Shown here: piece by piece, positions 17,744-25,827 of the stretch | Layout: each line of letters starts with the position of its first letter | Numbering within the stretch: position 1 is the stretch's first letter | Assembly: GCF_009687865.1 (NCBI RefSeq) | Contig: NZ_BLAE01000087.1 | Location: 1 to 48,030, forward strand | Direction of reading: 5' to 3' | DNA length: 48,030 nt | Origin: Acrocarpospora macrocephala | GTDB taxonomy: Bacteria > Actinomycetota > Actinomycetes > Streptosporangiales > Streptosporangiaceae | The notes under the pieces: model-generated | Told to the model about the DNA's origin: nothing | The model's input: only the letters and a program-made list of their open reading frames with translations | Database searches by the model: none | Position numbers and translations under genes: made by a program

Positions 17744-19929
17744 GACGGGTCGAGCGTCGCGTAGGCGTTGTAGTCGGGGATACGCGCGTCAGGGGAGCGG
17801 CGGGCCTTGTCCAGCAGGACGTTGCCCTCCGGCCAGTGGATCTGCACGTTGCCCGGCATCAGCGGAGCCCGCAGCACGTTCCCGGTGAAACTTCCGGTCG
17901 AGCTGGTCAACGTGACCTCGGCGCCGTCGGCCAGGCCAAGCCGGTCCGCGTCGTACGAGGAGATCAGCACGGCCTGCCGGGTCGCCCCGTTGAACCCGTC
18001 CCGGCGCTCGTGAACCATGCTGTTGAACTGCTTGCCACGCCGGGTCGCGACCAGGAACGAGCCGTCGGGCCGCTGGAGTTCGGGCAGGCCCACAGGGCTG
18101 AAACGGCCACGGTGATCCGGAGTGGGGAACAGGCCATCGGGGCAGAGATGCCTGCCGCCGTATTGCACGTTGTCCCCGAACGCAGACAGACCGGAAATAC
18201 CCTCATAAAAGGGCACAGAGCGCTCGATGTCCTCACGGATGGCCGCAGTTCCACCGGGGTAGCGGATCAGGTCCGCCAAATCGGGCCGAGCCCGGGCGGC
18301 CAGCTCAGTGAAGATCTTCCACTCCGGCCAGGCTTCCCCGATTCGAGGGCCTTCGACCTCGGGGGAGTAGATGATCCGGCGTTCCGTGGACGTCTCCGTG
18401 ACACCACCCGCCATCTCGTAGCGAGTCTGAGCGGGCAGCAGCAGCACATCGCCCGCCCCCGGAACGAGCATCTGGGAGGAAAGCACGATGTCGATGTGCA
18501 CGCGCAGCCCAGGCCGGGACAGCGCCTCGCGGCAGTAACCCGGATCCGGCAGGACCTCCAGGAAGTTTCCGCCCGAGGAGATCAGCACATCCAACTCACC
18601 CGCGTGCGCCGCGTCGATCATGTCCGTGGCTGTCAACCCCGGCGTTGTGGGAATCTCAAATCCCCACAACTCCGCGAACTTGGCCGCGTTCTCCGGAGTG
18701 ACCGGCAGCCCGCCAGGCAGACCGGTGGCATATGCCCCCATCTCCGCCCCACCCTGCACACCACTGTGCCCCCGGATCGGCATCAGACCGCAGTTATCCC
18801 GGCCGACAAAGCCCCGAGCCAGCGCCAGGTTGACGATCGCCCGAACGTTCTCCTCGCCATACGCGTGCTGGGTGATACCCATCGACCACACCAGCACGGC
18901 CGACTTGGCCTCACCAAGCAGCTTGGCCAGCGCGAACATATCCTCCCGAGTGGCCCCCGACAGGGCTTCCAGCGATTCCCACGTCTGCGCGGCGACCGAT
19001 TCCCGTACGGCGTCGAACCCCGACGTATGCGTATCGATGAACGCCTTATCCAGCCAGTCGTTCTCGACCAGATGCTTGAGCACACCGTTCAGGAACCCGA
19101 TGTCCCCACCGATGTTCACCCCGAAGAAATGATCGGTGATCTTCGTCCCGAACAGCGCGGACTCGGCGTTGGACGGTACCCAGTACCGCTCCATCCCCGG
19201 CTCACGATAGGTGTTGACCATCGCAATCTGAGTGCCCGCCTTCTTCGCGTGATACAGGTATTTCATCGCGACCGGCTGGTTGTTCGAGGGATTCGACCCG
19301 ATGAACACGATCAGATCCGACCCGATCCAGTCCTGGTACGAGCACGTCGTCGCAGCCGCCCCGATCGCCTGCTTCAACGCCACCGTGGACGGCGAGTGAC
19401 AGATCCGCGCGGCATTGTCGATCGAGTTCACCCCGATCGCCCGAACCGCCTTCTGCGCCGCGAAGTAGTTCTCATTGGGCACTCCCCGGCTGGTGAGATA
19501 AACCCCCACCTTCCCGCCAAGCCTCGCCGCCGCGAGATCGAGCGCCTCCTCCCACCCGATCCTGGCGAACCCCGCCTCTCCCTGCCGCCGGATCATCGGG
19601 TACGGCAACCGCCCAAGCCCCCGCAACTCCCCACTCCGCGCCGGCAACGCGGACACATCTTTCAGCAGGCCCACATCCAACGCGGGCATCGTGTTCAGCT
19701 GAAGCAGCCGCAACCGGATGTTGCACAGATGGATCTCGTCCATCGTCCAGTCGCGCATCCCCTTGGTCCCCAGCGCGCACCCGTCACACGTCCCCCGCGT
19801 GAGGATCCGCCACGCATACCGCCGGTTCCCCTTGACCGACCGGAAGGCCTTCCACAGCTCCAGGTAGTTGTTGGGCTTCCGCTCGCCGATCCCGAAGGGT
19901 TTCCAGCTCGCCCAGTTCTTCCGGTCCAT
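17740..19929 (-). CDS. fdhF: YdeP/FdhF-type molybdopterin oxidoreductase
   Basis: Molybdopterin-guanine-dinucleotide enzyme of 729 residues, of the formate-dehydrogenase alpha-like family that includes YdeP. The N-terminal motif TRGTCDGCALG holds Cys48 and Cys51. ARICHSPSTVAL carries Cys177 at the position that ligates molybdenum in this superfamily, a cysteine rather than selenocysteine. Other cofactor-binding stretches are FIGSNPSNNQPVAMKYLYHA and MPIRGHSGVQGG. GAGGAG lies just before the ATG. The partner fdhD is coupled downstream; no electron-transfer subunit is adjacent. Formate is the likely but unproven substrate, and the family may act on other small molecules. Confidence 0.88.
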   Translation of the reverse strand: MDRKNWASWKPFGIGERKPNNYLELWKAFRSVKGNRRYAWRILTRGTCDGCALGTKGMRDWTMDEIHLCNIRLRLLQLNTMPALDVGLLKDVSALPARSGELRGLGRLPYPMIRRQGEAGFARIGWEEALDLAAARLGGKVGVYLTSRGVPNENYFAAQKAVRAIGVNSIDNAARICHSPSTVALKQAIGAAATTCSYQDWIGSDLIVFIGSNPSNNQPVAMKYLYHAKKAGTQIAMVNTYREPGMERYWVPSNAESALFGTKITDHFFGVNIGGDIGFLNGVLKHLVENDWLDKAFIDTHTSGFDAVRESVAAQTWESLEALSGATREDMFALAKLLGEAKSAVLVWSMGITQHAYGEENVRAIVNLALARGFVGRDNCGLMPIRGHSGVQGGAEMGAYATGLPGGLPVTPENAAKFAELWGFEIPTTPGLTATDMIDAAHAGELDVLISSGGNFLEVLPDPGYCREALSRPGLRVHIDIVLSSQMLVPGAGDVLLLPAQTRYEMAGGVTETSTERRIIYSPEVEGPRIGEAWPEWKIFTELAARARPDLADLIRYPGGTAAIREDIERSVPFYEGISGLSAFGDNVQYGGRHLCPDGLFPTPDHRGRFSPVGLPELQRPDGSFLVATRRGKQFNSMVHERRDGFNGATRQAVLISSYDADRLGLADGAEVTLTSSTGSFTGNVLRAPLMPGNVQIHWPEGNVLLDKARRSPDARIPDYNAYATLDPS

Positions 19930-19983
19930 TTCCGCTCCTCAAACGTACTTTCCCAACCTTATGCCGAACCTTGACCACTTGTT

Positions 19984-20012
19984 GTAGTGGTTCAACTACA
20001 CAACGTAGTTAT
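19984..20012. promoter_or_regulatory. Overlapping inverted repeats, candidate operator
   Basis: The gap between divergent fdhF and birA contains AACTAC-n5-GTAGTT (19996-20012), and to its left TTGTAGT (19984-19990), which pairs imperfectly with ACTACACAA (19997-20005). The AT-rich TTGTAG/CTACAA pattern stands out from its G+C-rich surroundings and is the size of a MarR/TetR-type operator. No regulator gene is adjacent, so the binding protein is unknown. Confidence 0.5.
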
Positions 20013-20070
20013 TCCAGGTCATTGCGGCAATCCGGTCACAGAGTGCCGCTCGGGAGGGGAAAATGGTCGG

Positions 20071-20895
20071 GTGCCAGAATCACGGTCTTTCGATCTTGAA
20101 CGTACCCCGTTGTCGCAGGCAGCGCTGCAGAGCGCGCTCGTCCGCCCCGGCTCGCTGTGGTCGGCCGTCAAGGTCGTCGAGCGCACCGGTTCCACCAATG
20201 CCGATCTTGCTCAATCGGCCAGGGAGGGCATCCGGGAAGGAGCCGTCCTGGTCGCCGAGTCGCAGTTCGCCGGGCGTGGGCGGCTCGGCAGGATCTGGAC
20301 CGCTCCGCCCAGATCCGGGCTGACATTCTCGGTGCTGCTGCGGCCGGACGTCCCGCTGCCCAAGCAGGCCTGGCTGTCGCTGCTGTTCGGCCTGGCCGCC
20401 GCGACCGCCGTACGGGCCGAGACCGGGGTCGACGTGCGGCTCAAATGGCCCAACGACCTGCTGGTGGGGGAGCGCAAGCTGGCGGGGGTGCTGGCCGAGC
20501 GGGTGGATCGGGCGGTCGTGGTCGGGATGGGGCTCAACGTGACGTTGCGCCAGGAGGAACTGCCGGTCGAGCGGGCCACCTCGCTGCTGCTGTCCGGCGC
20601 GAGGACGGTGGATCGGGGCGTGTTGCTGCTGGCCGTGCTGCGGGAGCTGGAGGCGCGGTATCGGGAGTGGGTGGCGGCCGATGGGGACGTGGAGTCGTGC
20701 GGGTTGCGCACGGCGTACCTGGCGGGGAGCGCGACGGTGGGGCAGGAGGTGCGGGTGGAGCTGCCGGGGGAGCGGGTACTGATCGGGTTGGCGACCGGGA
20801 TCGACCGGTCGGGATACCTGATGGTGCGGTCCGAGGGGACCGATCACCTGCTGAGCGTGGGAGATGTGGTGCATGTCCGGCCAGCCAATCCGTGA
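20071..20895 (+). CDS. birA: Biotin--[acetyl-CoA-carboxylase] ligase
   Basis: Enzyme of 274 residues that attaches biotin to the carrier domain of acyl-CoA carboxylases. The biotinoyl-AMP loop GRGRLGR is at about 68-74, followed by the catalytic core KWPNDLLVGERKLAGVL. There is no N-terminal DNA-binding domain, so it is a ligase only and not the E. coli-type repressor. GTG at 20071 is chosen because the family begins shortly before the ERTGSTN motif and GGGAGGGG lies about 12 bases upstream. It functionally complements accD-accE elsewhere in the window. Confidence 0.92.
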   Translation: MPESRSFDLERTPLSQAALQSALVRPGSLWSAVKVVERTGSTNADLAQSAREGIREGAVLVAESQFAGRGRLGRIWTAPPRSGLTFSVLLRPDVPLPKQAWLSLLFGLAAATAVRAETGVDVRLKWPNDLLVGERKLAGVLAERVDRAVVVGMGLNVTLRQEELPVERATSLLLSGARTVDRGVLLLAVLRELEARYREWVAADGDVESCGLRTAYLAGSATVGQEVRVELPGERVLIGLATGIDRSGYLMVRSEGTDHLLSVGDVVHVRPANP

Positions 20896-20953
20896 CAACC
20901 AAGTGCCGGACAAAACACGACACGAAACTGATCGTCGTGCCACGATTCGGTCC

Positions 20954-21466
20954 ATGGGTTTGCCCGATCATCACCTCACCGAGGGGGAGCGAGTCGTGCA
21001 CTCGTTCCACCCGCACTGGAAGCGGCTCGTCGTGCCCTTCCTCGCGCTCCTTCTGGTCGTCGCCGCCTCCAGCGCCGCGATCTACTTCATCCCCGGCGAT
21101 TTCGAGTGGGCCTGGCTGGCCAGGATCACCGTCGCCGTGGTCGCGGTCGTCGCGCTCACGCTGTTCTCCTTCGTGCCGTACCTGCGCTGGAAGACCACGT
21201 CGTACACGCTGACCACGCACCGGTTCAACATCAGCACCGGCATCCTGAACAAGTCCGACGACGACATCCCGCTCACCAAGGTCAACTCGGTCAGCTCCGA
21301 CCAGACCCTGATGGAGCGCCTGTTCGGCTGCGGCACGCTGAAGGTCGAGTCGGCCTCCGATCGCGGCGAGATCCTCTACCGCGACATCCCCAAGATCCAG
21401 ACCGTCCGCACCGAGCTGTTCCGGCTGGTGGAGGACGCCTCCGACGGGAACATCGACGGCAAGTGA
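20954..21466 (+). CDS. Membrane PH-domain protein
   Basis: Protein of 170 residues with two adjacent membrane helices (about 24-44 and 52-74) followed by a bacterial pleckstrin-homology domain: YTLTTHRFNISTGILNKSDDDIPLTKVNSV is the characteristic strand pattern (shown here to name the region at residues 85-114). The ATG at 20954 is selected because the hydrophilic lead MGLPDHHLTEGERVV precedes the first helix as in the family; a -10-like CACGAT sits 7 bases upstream. Its stop overlaps the next start as GTGA, coupling it to an adenylate cyclase. Role unknown; membrane scaffolding is plausible. Confidence 0.85.
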   Translation: MGLPDHHLTEGERVVHSFHPHWKRLVVPFLALLLVVAASSAAIYFIPGDFEWAWLARITVAVVAVVALTLFSFVPYLRWKTTSYTLTTHRFNISTGILNKSDDDIPLTKVNSVSSDQTLMERLFGCGTLKVESASDRGEILYRDIPKIQTVRTELFRLVEDASDGNIDGK

Positions 21467-22446
21467 CGCCCGACGGCAGGACCCCGGACCGACGACCGAC
21501 TTCGGACGACATCCAGCGGCTTTTTCTGGGCCTGCCGCCGCGCTACACCCGCCGTGAGATCGCCTCGGCCGCCGGGATCCCGCAGGAGCTGGCCGAGCGG
21601 ATCTGGCGCGCGCTCGGCTTCGCCAGCCTGGCCGACGACGCGGTCGCCTTCACCGACGCCGACCTCCAGGCGCTACAAAGGATCCGGATGATCCTGGACG
21701 CCGGATTGCTGGACGAGGTCACCCTGATCCGGATGACCCGGGCGCTCGGCCGGACCACCGCGCGGCTGGCCCAGTGGCAGACCGAGATCATGATCGGCGC
21801 CCTGCGGGACCAAGCGCCCACCGACGCCGACCTGGCCCGGGTCCTGCGCGCTGCGGAGCTGCTGCTGCCCGACTTCGAGCTCACCCTGGTGCACGTCTGG
21901 CGGGCCCAGCTGGCCGCCTCGGCCGGCCGCCAGCTGGCCCTCACCGAGAACGGCGACCGTACGACGCTGGCCGTCGGCTTCGCCGATCTGGTCTCCTTCA
22001 CCCGGGTCTCCCGCGAGCTGGACGAGCTGGCCCTGGCCGACCTGGTCGAAGGCTTCGAGGCCCGCGCCTCCGACGTGGTCGCCCAGCACGGCGGGCGCCT
22101 GGTCAAAACCCTCGGCGACGAGGTCCTCTTCACGGCCACCGAAGCCGAGACCGCCGCCCGGATGACCCTCGACCTGGTCGACGCGCTCGGGCAGGGCGAT
22201 CCCGGGGTGCGGATCGGTCTCGCCTACGGCCCCGTGCTGCCGGTGATGGGCGACGTCTTCGGCACCACCGTCAACCTGGCAGCCAGGCTGACCGCCATCG
22301 CCCGGCCGGGCAGCGTGGTCGCGGACAGCGCGCTGGCCGAGAGCGTCACCGGCCTGGCGGGCATCGAGGTCGTCAAGATCCGCCGCCGCCCGGCCCGCGG
22401 GCTCGGGCTGGTCCAGCCCTATCTGCTGCGGCGAGGGTCAGCTTGA
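21463..22446 (+). CDS. Class III adenylate cyclase with N-terminal regulatory domain
   Basis: Cyclase of 327 residues making cAMP from ATP. The C-terminal catalytic domain has the metal aspartates Asp175 (GFADLVSFT) and Asp219 (TLGDEVLF), adenine-selecting Lys215 and Asp264 (GDVFGTT), and the transition-state pair Asn271/Arg275 (NLAAR), so it should be active. Residues of about 15-150 form an all-helical region (YTRREIASAAGIPQELAERI) resembling the autoinhibitory, pH-responsive domain of mycobacterial Rv1264-type cyclases; this match is by eye. Start GTG at 21463 overlaps the PH-protein stop, so the two are translated together. Confidence 0.87.
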   Translation: MTPDGRTPDRRPTSDDIQRLFLGLPPRYTRREIASAAGIPQELAERIWRALGFASLADDAVAFTDADLQALQRIRMILDAGLLDEVTLIRMTRALGRTTARLAQWQTEIMIGALRDQAPTDADLARVLRAAELLLPDFELTLVHVWRAQLAASAGRQLALTENGDRTTLAVGFADLVSFTRVSRELDELALADLVEGFEARASDVVAQHGGRLVKTLGDEVLFTATEAETAARMTLDLVDALGQGDPGVRIGLAYGPVLPVMGDVFGTTVNLAARLTAIARPGSVVADSALAESVTGLAGIEVVKIRRRPARGLGLVQPYLLRRGSA

Positions 22447-22494
22447 CGGCGAGGCCGCTCATGGAAATCCTGATCAAACACACGGAGGTGCGGA

Positions 22495-23580
22495 ATGTCG
22501 TATGAAGTCCAGGGCGTGATCGCTAAAGGTAAGGGTGCGCCGGTCACCTTGGAGACCGTGCTGGTCCCGGACCCGGGCCCCGGCGAAGCGGTTGTCACGA
22601 TCCAGGCCTGCGGGGTCTGCCACACCGACCTGCACTACCGCGAGGGCGGCATCAACGACGACTTCCCGTTCCTGCTCGGCCACGAAGCCGCCGGCGTGGT
22701 CGAGGCCGTCGGCGCGGGCGTGACCGGCCTGGAACCCGGCGACTACGTGATCCTCAACTGGCGGGCGGTCTGCGGCAACTGCCGGGCCTGCCTGCGCGGC
22801 CGCCCTTGGTACTGCTTCGCCACCCACAACGCCACCCAGAAGATGACCCTGACCGACGGAACCGTGCTCAGCCCCGCGCTCGGCATCGGCGCCTTCATCG
22901 AGAAGACGCTGGTCGCGGCCGGTCAGTGCACCAAGGTCGACCCGCGGGCGAAGCCGGCCGTGGCCGGTCTGCTCGGGTGTGGCGTGATGGCCGGGCTCGG
23001 CGCCGCCATCAACACCGGCGGGGTGAGCCGGGGCGACTCGGTGGCCGTGATCGGCTGCGGCGGCGTGGGCAACGCGGCCATCCTCGGCTCCCAGCTGGCC
23101 GGAGCCGGGACGATCATCGCCGTGGACGTGGACCCGCGCAAGCTCGAGTGGGCTCGCGACTTCGGCGCCACGCACACCGTGAACTCCCGCGAGAGCGACC
23201 CCGTCGAGGCCATCCGCGAGCTCACCGGTGGTCATGGCGCCGACGTGGTGATCGAGGCGGTCGGGCGGCCGGAGACGTACGAGCAGGCCTTCTACGCCCG
23301 TGACCTGGCCGGGACCGTGGTGCTGGTCGGCGTGCCCACCCCCGACATGCGCCTGGACCTGCCGCTCCTGGACGTCTTCGGCCGCGGCGGCGCGCTCAAA
23401 TCCTCCTGGTACGGCGACTGCCTGCCCAGCCGCGACTTCCCCATGCTGATCGACCTCTACCTGCAGGGCCGCCTCAACCTGGACGGCTTCGTCTCCGAGA
23501 CCATCGGCCTGGGCGACGTCGAGGAGGCCTTCGCCAAGATGCACCGCGGCGAGGTCCTGCGCTCGGCGGTGGTGCTGTGA
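22495..23580 (+). CDS. mscR: S-(hydroxymethyl)mycothiol dehydrogenase
   Basis: Zinc- and NAD-dependent alcohol dehydrogenase of 361 residues that oxidises the formaldehyde-mycothiol adduct. The catalytic zinc ligands lie in QACGVCHTD (Cys42) and GHEAAG (His63). Structural zinc cysteines are Cys93, Cys96, Cys99 and Cys107, and the Rossmann motif is GCGGVGNAA. Overall sequence is the class III-like actinobacterial type, which uses mycothiol in place of glutathione. A weak ribosome site (GGAGGTG) precedes the ATG. Its stop overlaps the start of the metallo-hydrolase gene. Confidence 0.92.
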   Translation: MSYEVQGVIAKGKGAPVTLETVLVPDPGPGEAVVTIQACGVCHTDLHYREGGINDDFPFLLGHEAAGVVEAVGAGVTGLEPGDYVILNWRAVCGNCRACLRGRPWYCFATHNATQKMTLTDGTVLSPALGIGAFIEKTLVAAGQCTKVDPRAKPAVAGLLGCGVMAGLGAAINTGGVSRGDSVAVIGCGGVGNAAILGSQLAGAGTIIAVDVDPRKLEWARDFGATHTVNSRESDPVEAIRELTGGHGADVVIEAVGRPETYEQAFYARDLAGTVVLVGVPTPDMRLDLPLLDVFGRGGALKSSWYGDCLPSRDFPMLIDLYLQGRLNLDGFVSETIGLGDVEEAFAKMHRGEVLRSAVVL

Positions 23581-24200
23581 GCATCGACCGCCTGATCACC
23601 TCGGGCAGCTTCTCGCTGGACGGCGGGACCTGGGAGGTCGACAACAACGTCTGGCTGGTCGGCTCCGGCGACGAGGTCGTGATCATCGATGCGGCGCACG
23701 ACGCGGCCGCGATCCTGGCGGCGGTGGCCGATCGGCGGGTCACCGCCATCGTCTGCACGCACGGCCACAACGATCACATCGACGCGGCGGCCGAGGTGTC
23801 CGCGGCGACCGGGGCGCCCATCCTGCTGCATCCGGCCGATCAGGTGTTGTGGGAGATGCACTACGGGAGCGATGTGCCGTACGTGCCGTTGAAGGACGGG
23901 CAGGTGATCGACGCGGGGGAGGTGGCGCTCACCGTACTGCACACGCCCGGGCACTCGCCGGGGGCCGTCTGCCTGCACGCGCGGGAGCTCGGGGTGGTGT
24001 TCAGCGGGGATACCCTGTTCCAGGGCGGGCCCGGGGCGACCGGGCGGTCGTACTCCTCGTTCGAGACGATTATCGAGTCGATCGAAGATCGGCTGCTTAC
24101 GCTGCCGGCGGAGACGATCGTGCACACCGGGCACGGTGATTCCACCACCATCGGCGCGGAGGCCCCGCATCTGGCGGAGTGGCTGCACAGGGGACATTGA
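23577..24200 (+). CDS. MBL-fold hydrolase of the formaldehyde pathway
   Basis: Metallo-beta-lactamase-fold protein of 207 residues with the zinc motif [11 protein letters not shown] (His62, His64, Asp66, His67) and the later histidine in LHTPGHSPG. It starts with GTG inside the mscR stop (GTGA). The same gene pair occurs in mycobacteria (Rv2259-Rv2260), and the expected job is hydrolysis of the S-formylmycothiol product, as glyoxalase II-like enzymes do for glutathione thioesters; this assignment is by context. Length and motifs are complete. Confidence 0.85.
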   Translation: MSIDRLITSGSFSLDGGTWEVDNNVWLVGSGDEVVIIDAAHDAAAILAAVADRRVTAIVCTHGHNDHIDAAAEVSAATGAPILLHPADQVLWEMHYGSDVPYVPLKDGQVIDAGEVALTVLHTPGHSPGAVCLHARELGVVFSGDTLFQGGPGATGRSYSSFETIIESIEDRLLTLPAETIVHTGHGDSTTIGAEAPHLAEWLHRGH

Positions 24201-24217
24201 CGTGTGGTGAGCCTCAC

Positions 24218-24265
24218 ATAGGCAAGCCTTACCAAAGTAGGCTACCTTAGGTGTGCCTAACCTAC
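24218..24265 (+). promoter_or_regulatory. Two IdeR/DtxR-like iron boxes
   Basis: TTAGGTGTGCCTAACCTAC (24247-24265) matches the 19-bp IdeR/DtxR consensus TTAGGTTAGGCTAACCTAA at 15 positions by my count. A second, weaker box, ATAGGCAAGCCTTACCAAA (24218-24236), matches at about 13. Both lie upstream of bfd-bfr, 29 bp apart. In mycobacteria IdeR with iron activates the bacterioferritin gene, so activation is plausible here. Confidence 0.8.
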
Positions 24266-24287
24266 TTCTGAGAGGCTTTCTCCCGTC

Positions 24288-24467
24288 ATGTATGTCTGCA
24301 TTTGCCACGCCGTGACCGATACGGAGGTTCACGCCTGTATCGCGGCAGGCGCGAAGAGCGCCCGGCAAGTGCGCGACACCACCGGCGCGGGAGGCGACTG
24401 CGGCTCATGTGTCCGGAAGATCTGTGCAATCCTGAAACGGTCCGAAGACCTGATCACCACCGCATAG
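24288..24467 (+). CDS. bfd: Bacterioferritin-associated ferredoxin
   Basis: A 59-residue [2Fe-2S] protein. The four ligand cysteines fall at the same positions as in E. coli Bfd: Cys4 and Cys6 (YVCICHAV), Cys38 and Cys41 (GDCGSC). Bfd reduces the ferric core of bacterioferritin so that iron can leave. The gene begins with ATG 24288, 22 bases after the strong iron box, and ends 16 bases before bfr, so the two form an iron-regulated operon. Confidence 0.9.
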   Translation: MYVCICHAVTDTEVHACIAAGAKSARQVRDTTGAGGDCGSCVRKICAILKRSEDLITTA

Positions 24468-24483
24468 ATCCAAGGGGCCCGTC

Positions 24484-24966
24484 ATGCAGGGCGACAGAGA
24501 GATCATCGCGCTGCTCAACGAGCAGCTGACCTCCGAACTCACCGCCATCAACCAGTACTTTCTGCATGCCAAGATGCAGGAGAACTGGGGTTTCACGAAG
24601 CTGGCGAGCTACACCAGGGCCGAGTCCTTCGACGAGATGAAGCACGCGGAGAAGCTCACCGACCGCATCCTCTTCCTCGAAGGCCTGCCCAACTACCAGA
24701 AGCTGTTCACCCTGCACATCGGCCAGACCGTGCGCGAGCAGATTCAGGCCGACCTCGACCTGGAGCTGGGCGTGGTGCAGCGGTTGCGGCCCGGGATCGC
24801 GCTCATGCGCGAGCGTGGGGACATCGTTTCGGCCCTGCTCTTCGAGGAGATCCTCGAAGACGAGGAGCACCACATCGACTACTTGGAGACCGAACTCGAG
24901 TTGATGGACACCCTGGGCGATCAGCTGTATCTCCAGCGATACGCGGAACCACCATCGGCCTCGTGA
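24484..24966 (+). CDS. bfr: Bacterioferritin
   Basis: Iron-storage subunit of 160 residues forming a 24-mer shell. All ferroxidase ligands are at canonical positions: Glu18, Glu51, His54, Glu94, Glu127 and His130. Met52, the axial ligand of the heme between subunits, is present in DEMKHAEK, so this is a heme-containing bacterioferritin and not a plain ferritin. It follows bfd closely and ends in an intrinsic terminator. Confidence 0.96.
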   Translation: MQGDREIIALLNEQLTSELTAINQYFLHAKMQENWGFTKLASYTRAESFDEMKHAEKLTDRILFLEGLPNYQKLFTLHIGQTVREQIQADLDLELGVVQRLRPGIALMRERGDIVSALLFEEILEDEEHHIDYLETELELMDTLGDQLYLQRYAEPPSAS

Positions 24967-24972
24967 TCGGCC

Positions 24973-25005
24973 GCCCGTCGGGTCCACCCGGCGGGCTTCT
25001 TTTTT
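24973..25005 (+). terminator. Rho-independent terminator after bfr
   Basis: An 11-bp stem (GCCCGTCGGGT paired with ACCCGGCGGGC, one G-U wobble) with a 2-base loop is followed by TTCTTTTTT. It is the clearest intrinsic terminator in the window. Confidence 0.92.
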
Positions 25006-25140
25006 CCCGTGCCCCTACCCCCTTCGGGCGGATGAACTACCGCGATAAACCGACCTTTAGGAGTGTTTGCCCAGGTCAATTGATAAGTCAACGACGAGTC
25101 AAACCGCGCGCTGCTGCCGGGAAACGATCGCTTAAGGTCC

Positions 25141-25146
25141 TACGAT
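25141..25146 (+). promoter_or_regulatory. Candidate -10 box of a leaderless promoter (response regulator)
   Basis: TACGAT ends 6 bases before the ATG at 25153. No Shine-Dalgarno lies between them. Confidence 0.5.
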
Positions 25147-25152
25147 CGCTTC

Positions 25153-25821
25153 ATGACCTGCGTACTTCTCGCCGAGGATGACACCTCGATCTCCGAGCCG
25201 CTTGCGCGCGCACTGCGCCGGGAGGGCTATCAGGTAGAGGTGAGTCCGGACGGCCCGCAGGCCCTGGAAAGGGCTCTTTCGGGGGGCGTCGACCTCATCG
25301 TTCTCGACCTTGGCCTGCCCGAGATGGACGGGCTGGAGGTCGCCCGTCGCATCAGGGCCGAAGGCCACGGGACGCCCGTGCTCATTCTCACCGCCCGTGT
25401 CGACGAGGTCGACACGGTGGTCGGCCTCGACGCCGGGGCCGACGACTACGTCACCAAACCGTTCCGACTCGCCGAACTACTCGCCCGGGTCCGGGCTCTA
25501 CTCCGGCGCGGCACCTCGGAGACGCCCGTGGTCCAGGGCGTCAGGATCGACGCCGACTCGCGCCGCGCCTGGATGGGCGACAAGGAACTGCATCTGACCA
25601 CCAAGGAATTCGACCTGCTCCGGGTCCTCGTCCGGGACGCCGGAAAGGTCGTCACGCGCGAACAGATCATGCGTGAGGTGTGGGACACCAACTGGTGGGG
25701 TTCCACCAAGACCCTGGATATGCACATTTCGTGGCTGCGCCGCAAACTCGGCGACGATGCCGCCAAGCCTCGGTACATCACTACCGTGCGAGGGGTCGGC
25801 TTCCGCTTCGAACGCGAGTAA
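25153..25821 (+). CDS. OmpR-family response regulator
   Basis: Two-component regulator of 222 residues. The receiver domain has the acidic pair in AEDD, phospho-acceptor Asp52 (VLDLGLPEMDG) and Lys in VTKPF. The C-terminal winged helix ends with the typical hairpin RYITTVRGVGFRFE. It lies 6 bases before its sensor kinase. The stimulus and target genes are not evident; adjacent bfr has its own terminator, so the two are separate units. Confidence 0.93.
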   Translation: MTCVLLAEDDTSISEPLARALRREGYQVEVSPDGPQALERALSGGVDLIVLDLGLPEMDGLEVARRIRAEGHGTPVLILTARVDEVDTVVGLDAGADDYVTKPFRLAELLARVRALLRRGTSETPVVQGVRIDADSRRAWMGDKELHLTTKEFDLLRVLVRDAGKVVTREQIMREVWDTNWWGSTKTLDMHISWLRRKLGDDAAKPRYITTVRGVGFRFERE

Positions 25822-25827
25822 GGGGCC

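Noticed and set aside
17836-19974. A 712-residue open frame on the plus strand
   Set aside because: It is the antisense shadow of the molybdoenzyme gene; the composition is rich in Arg, His and Pro and no domain is visible.
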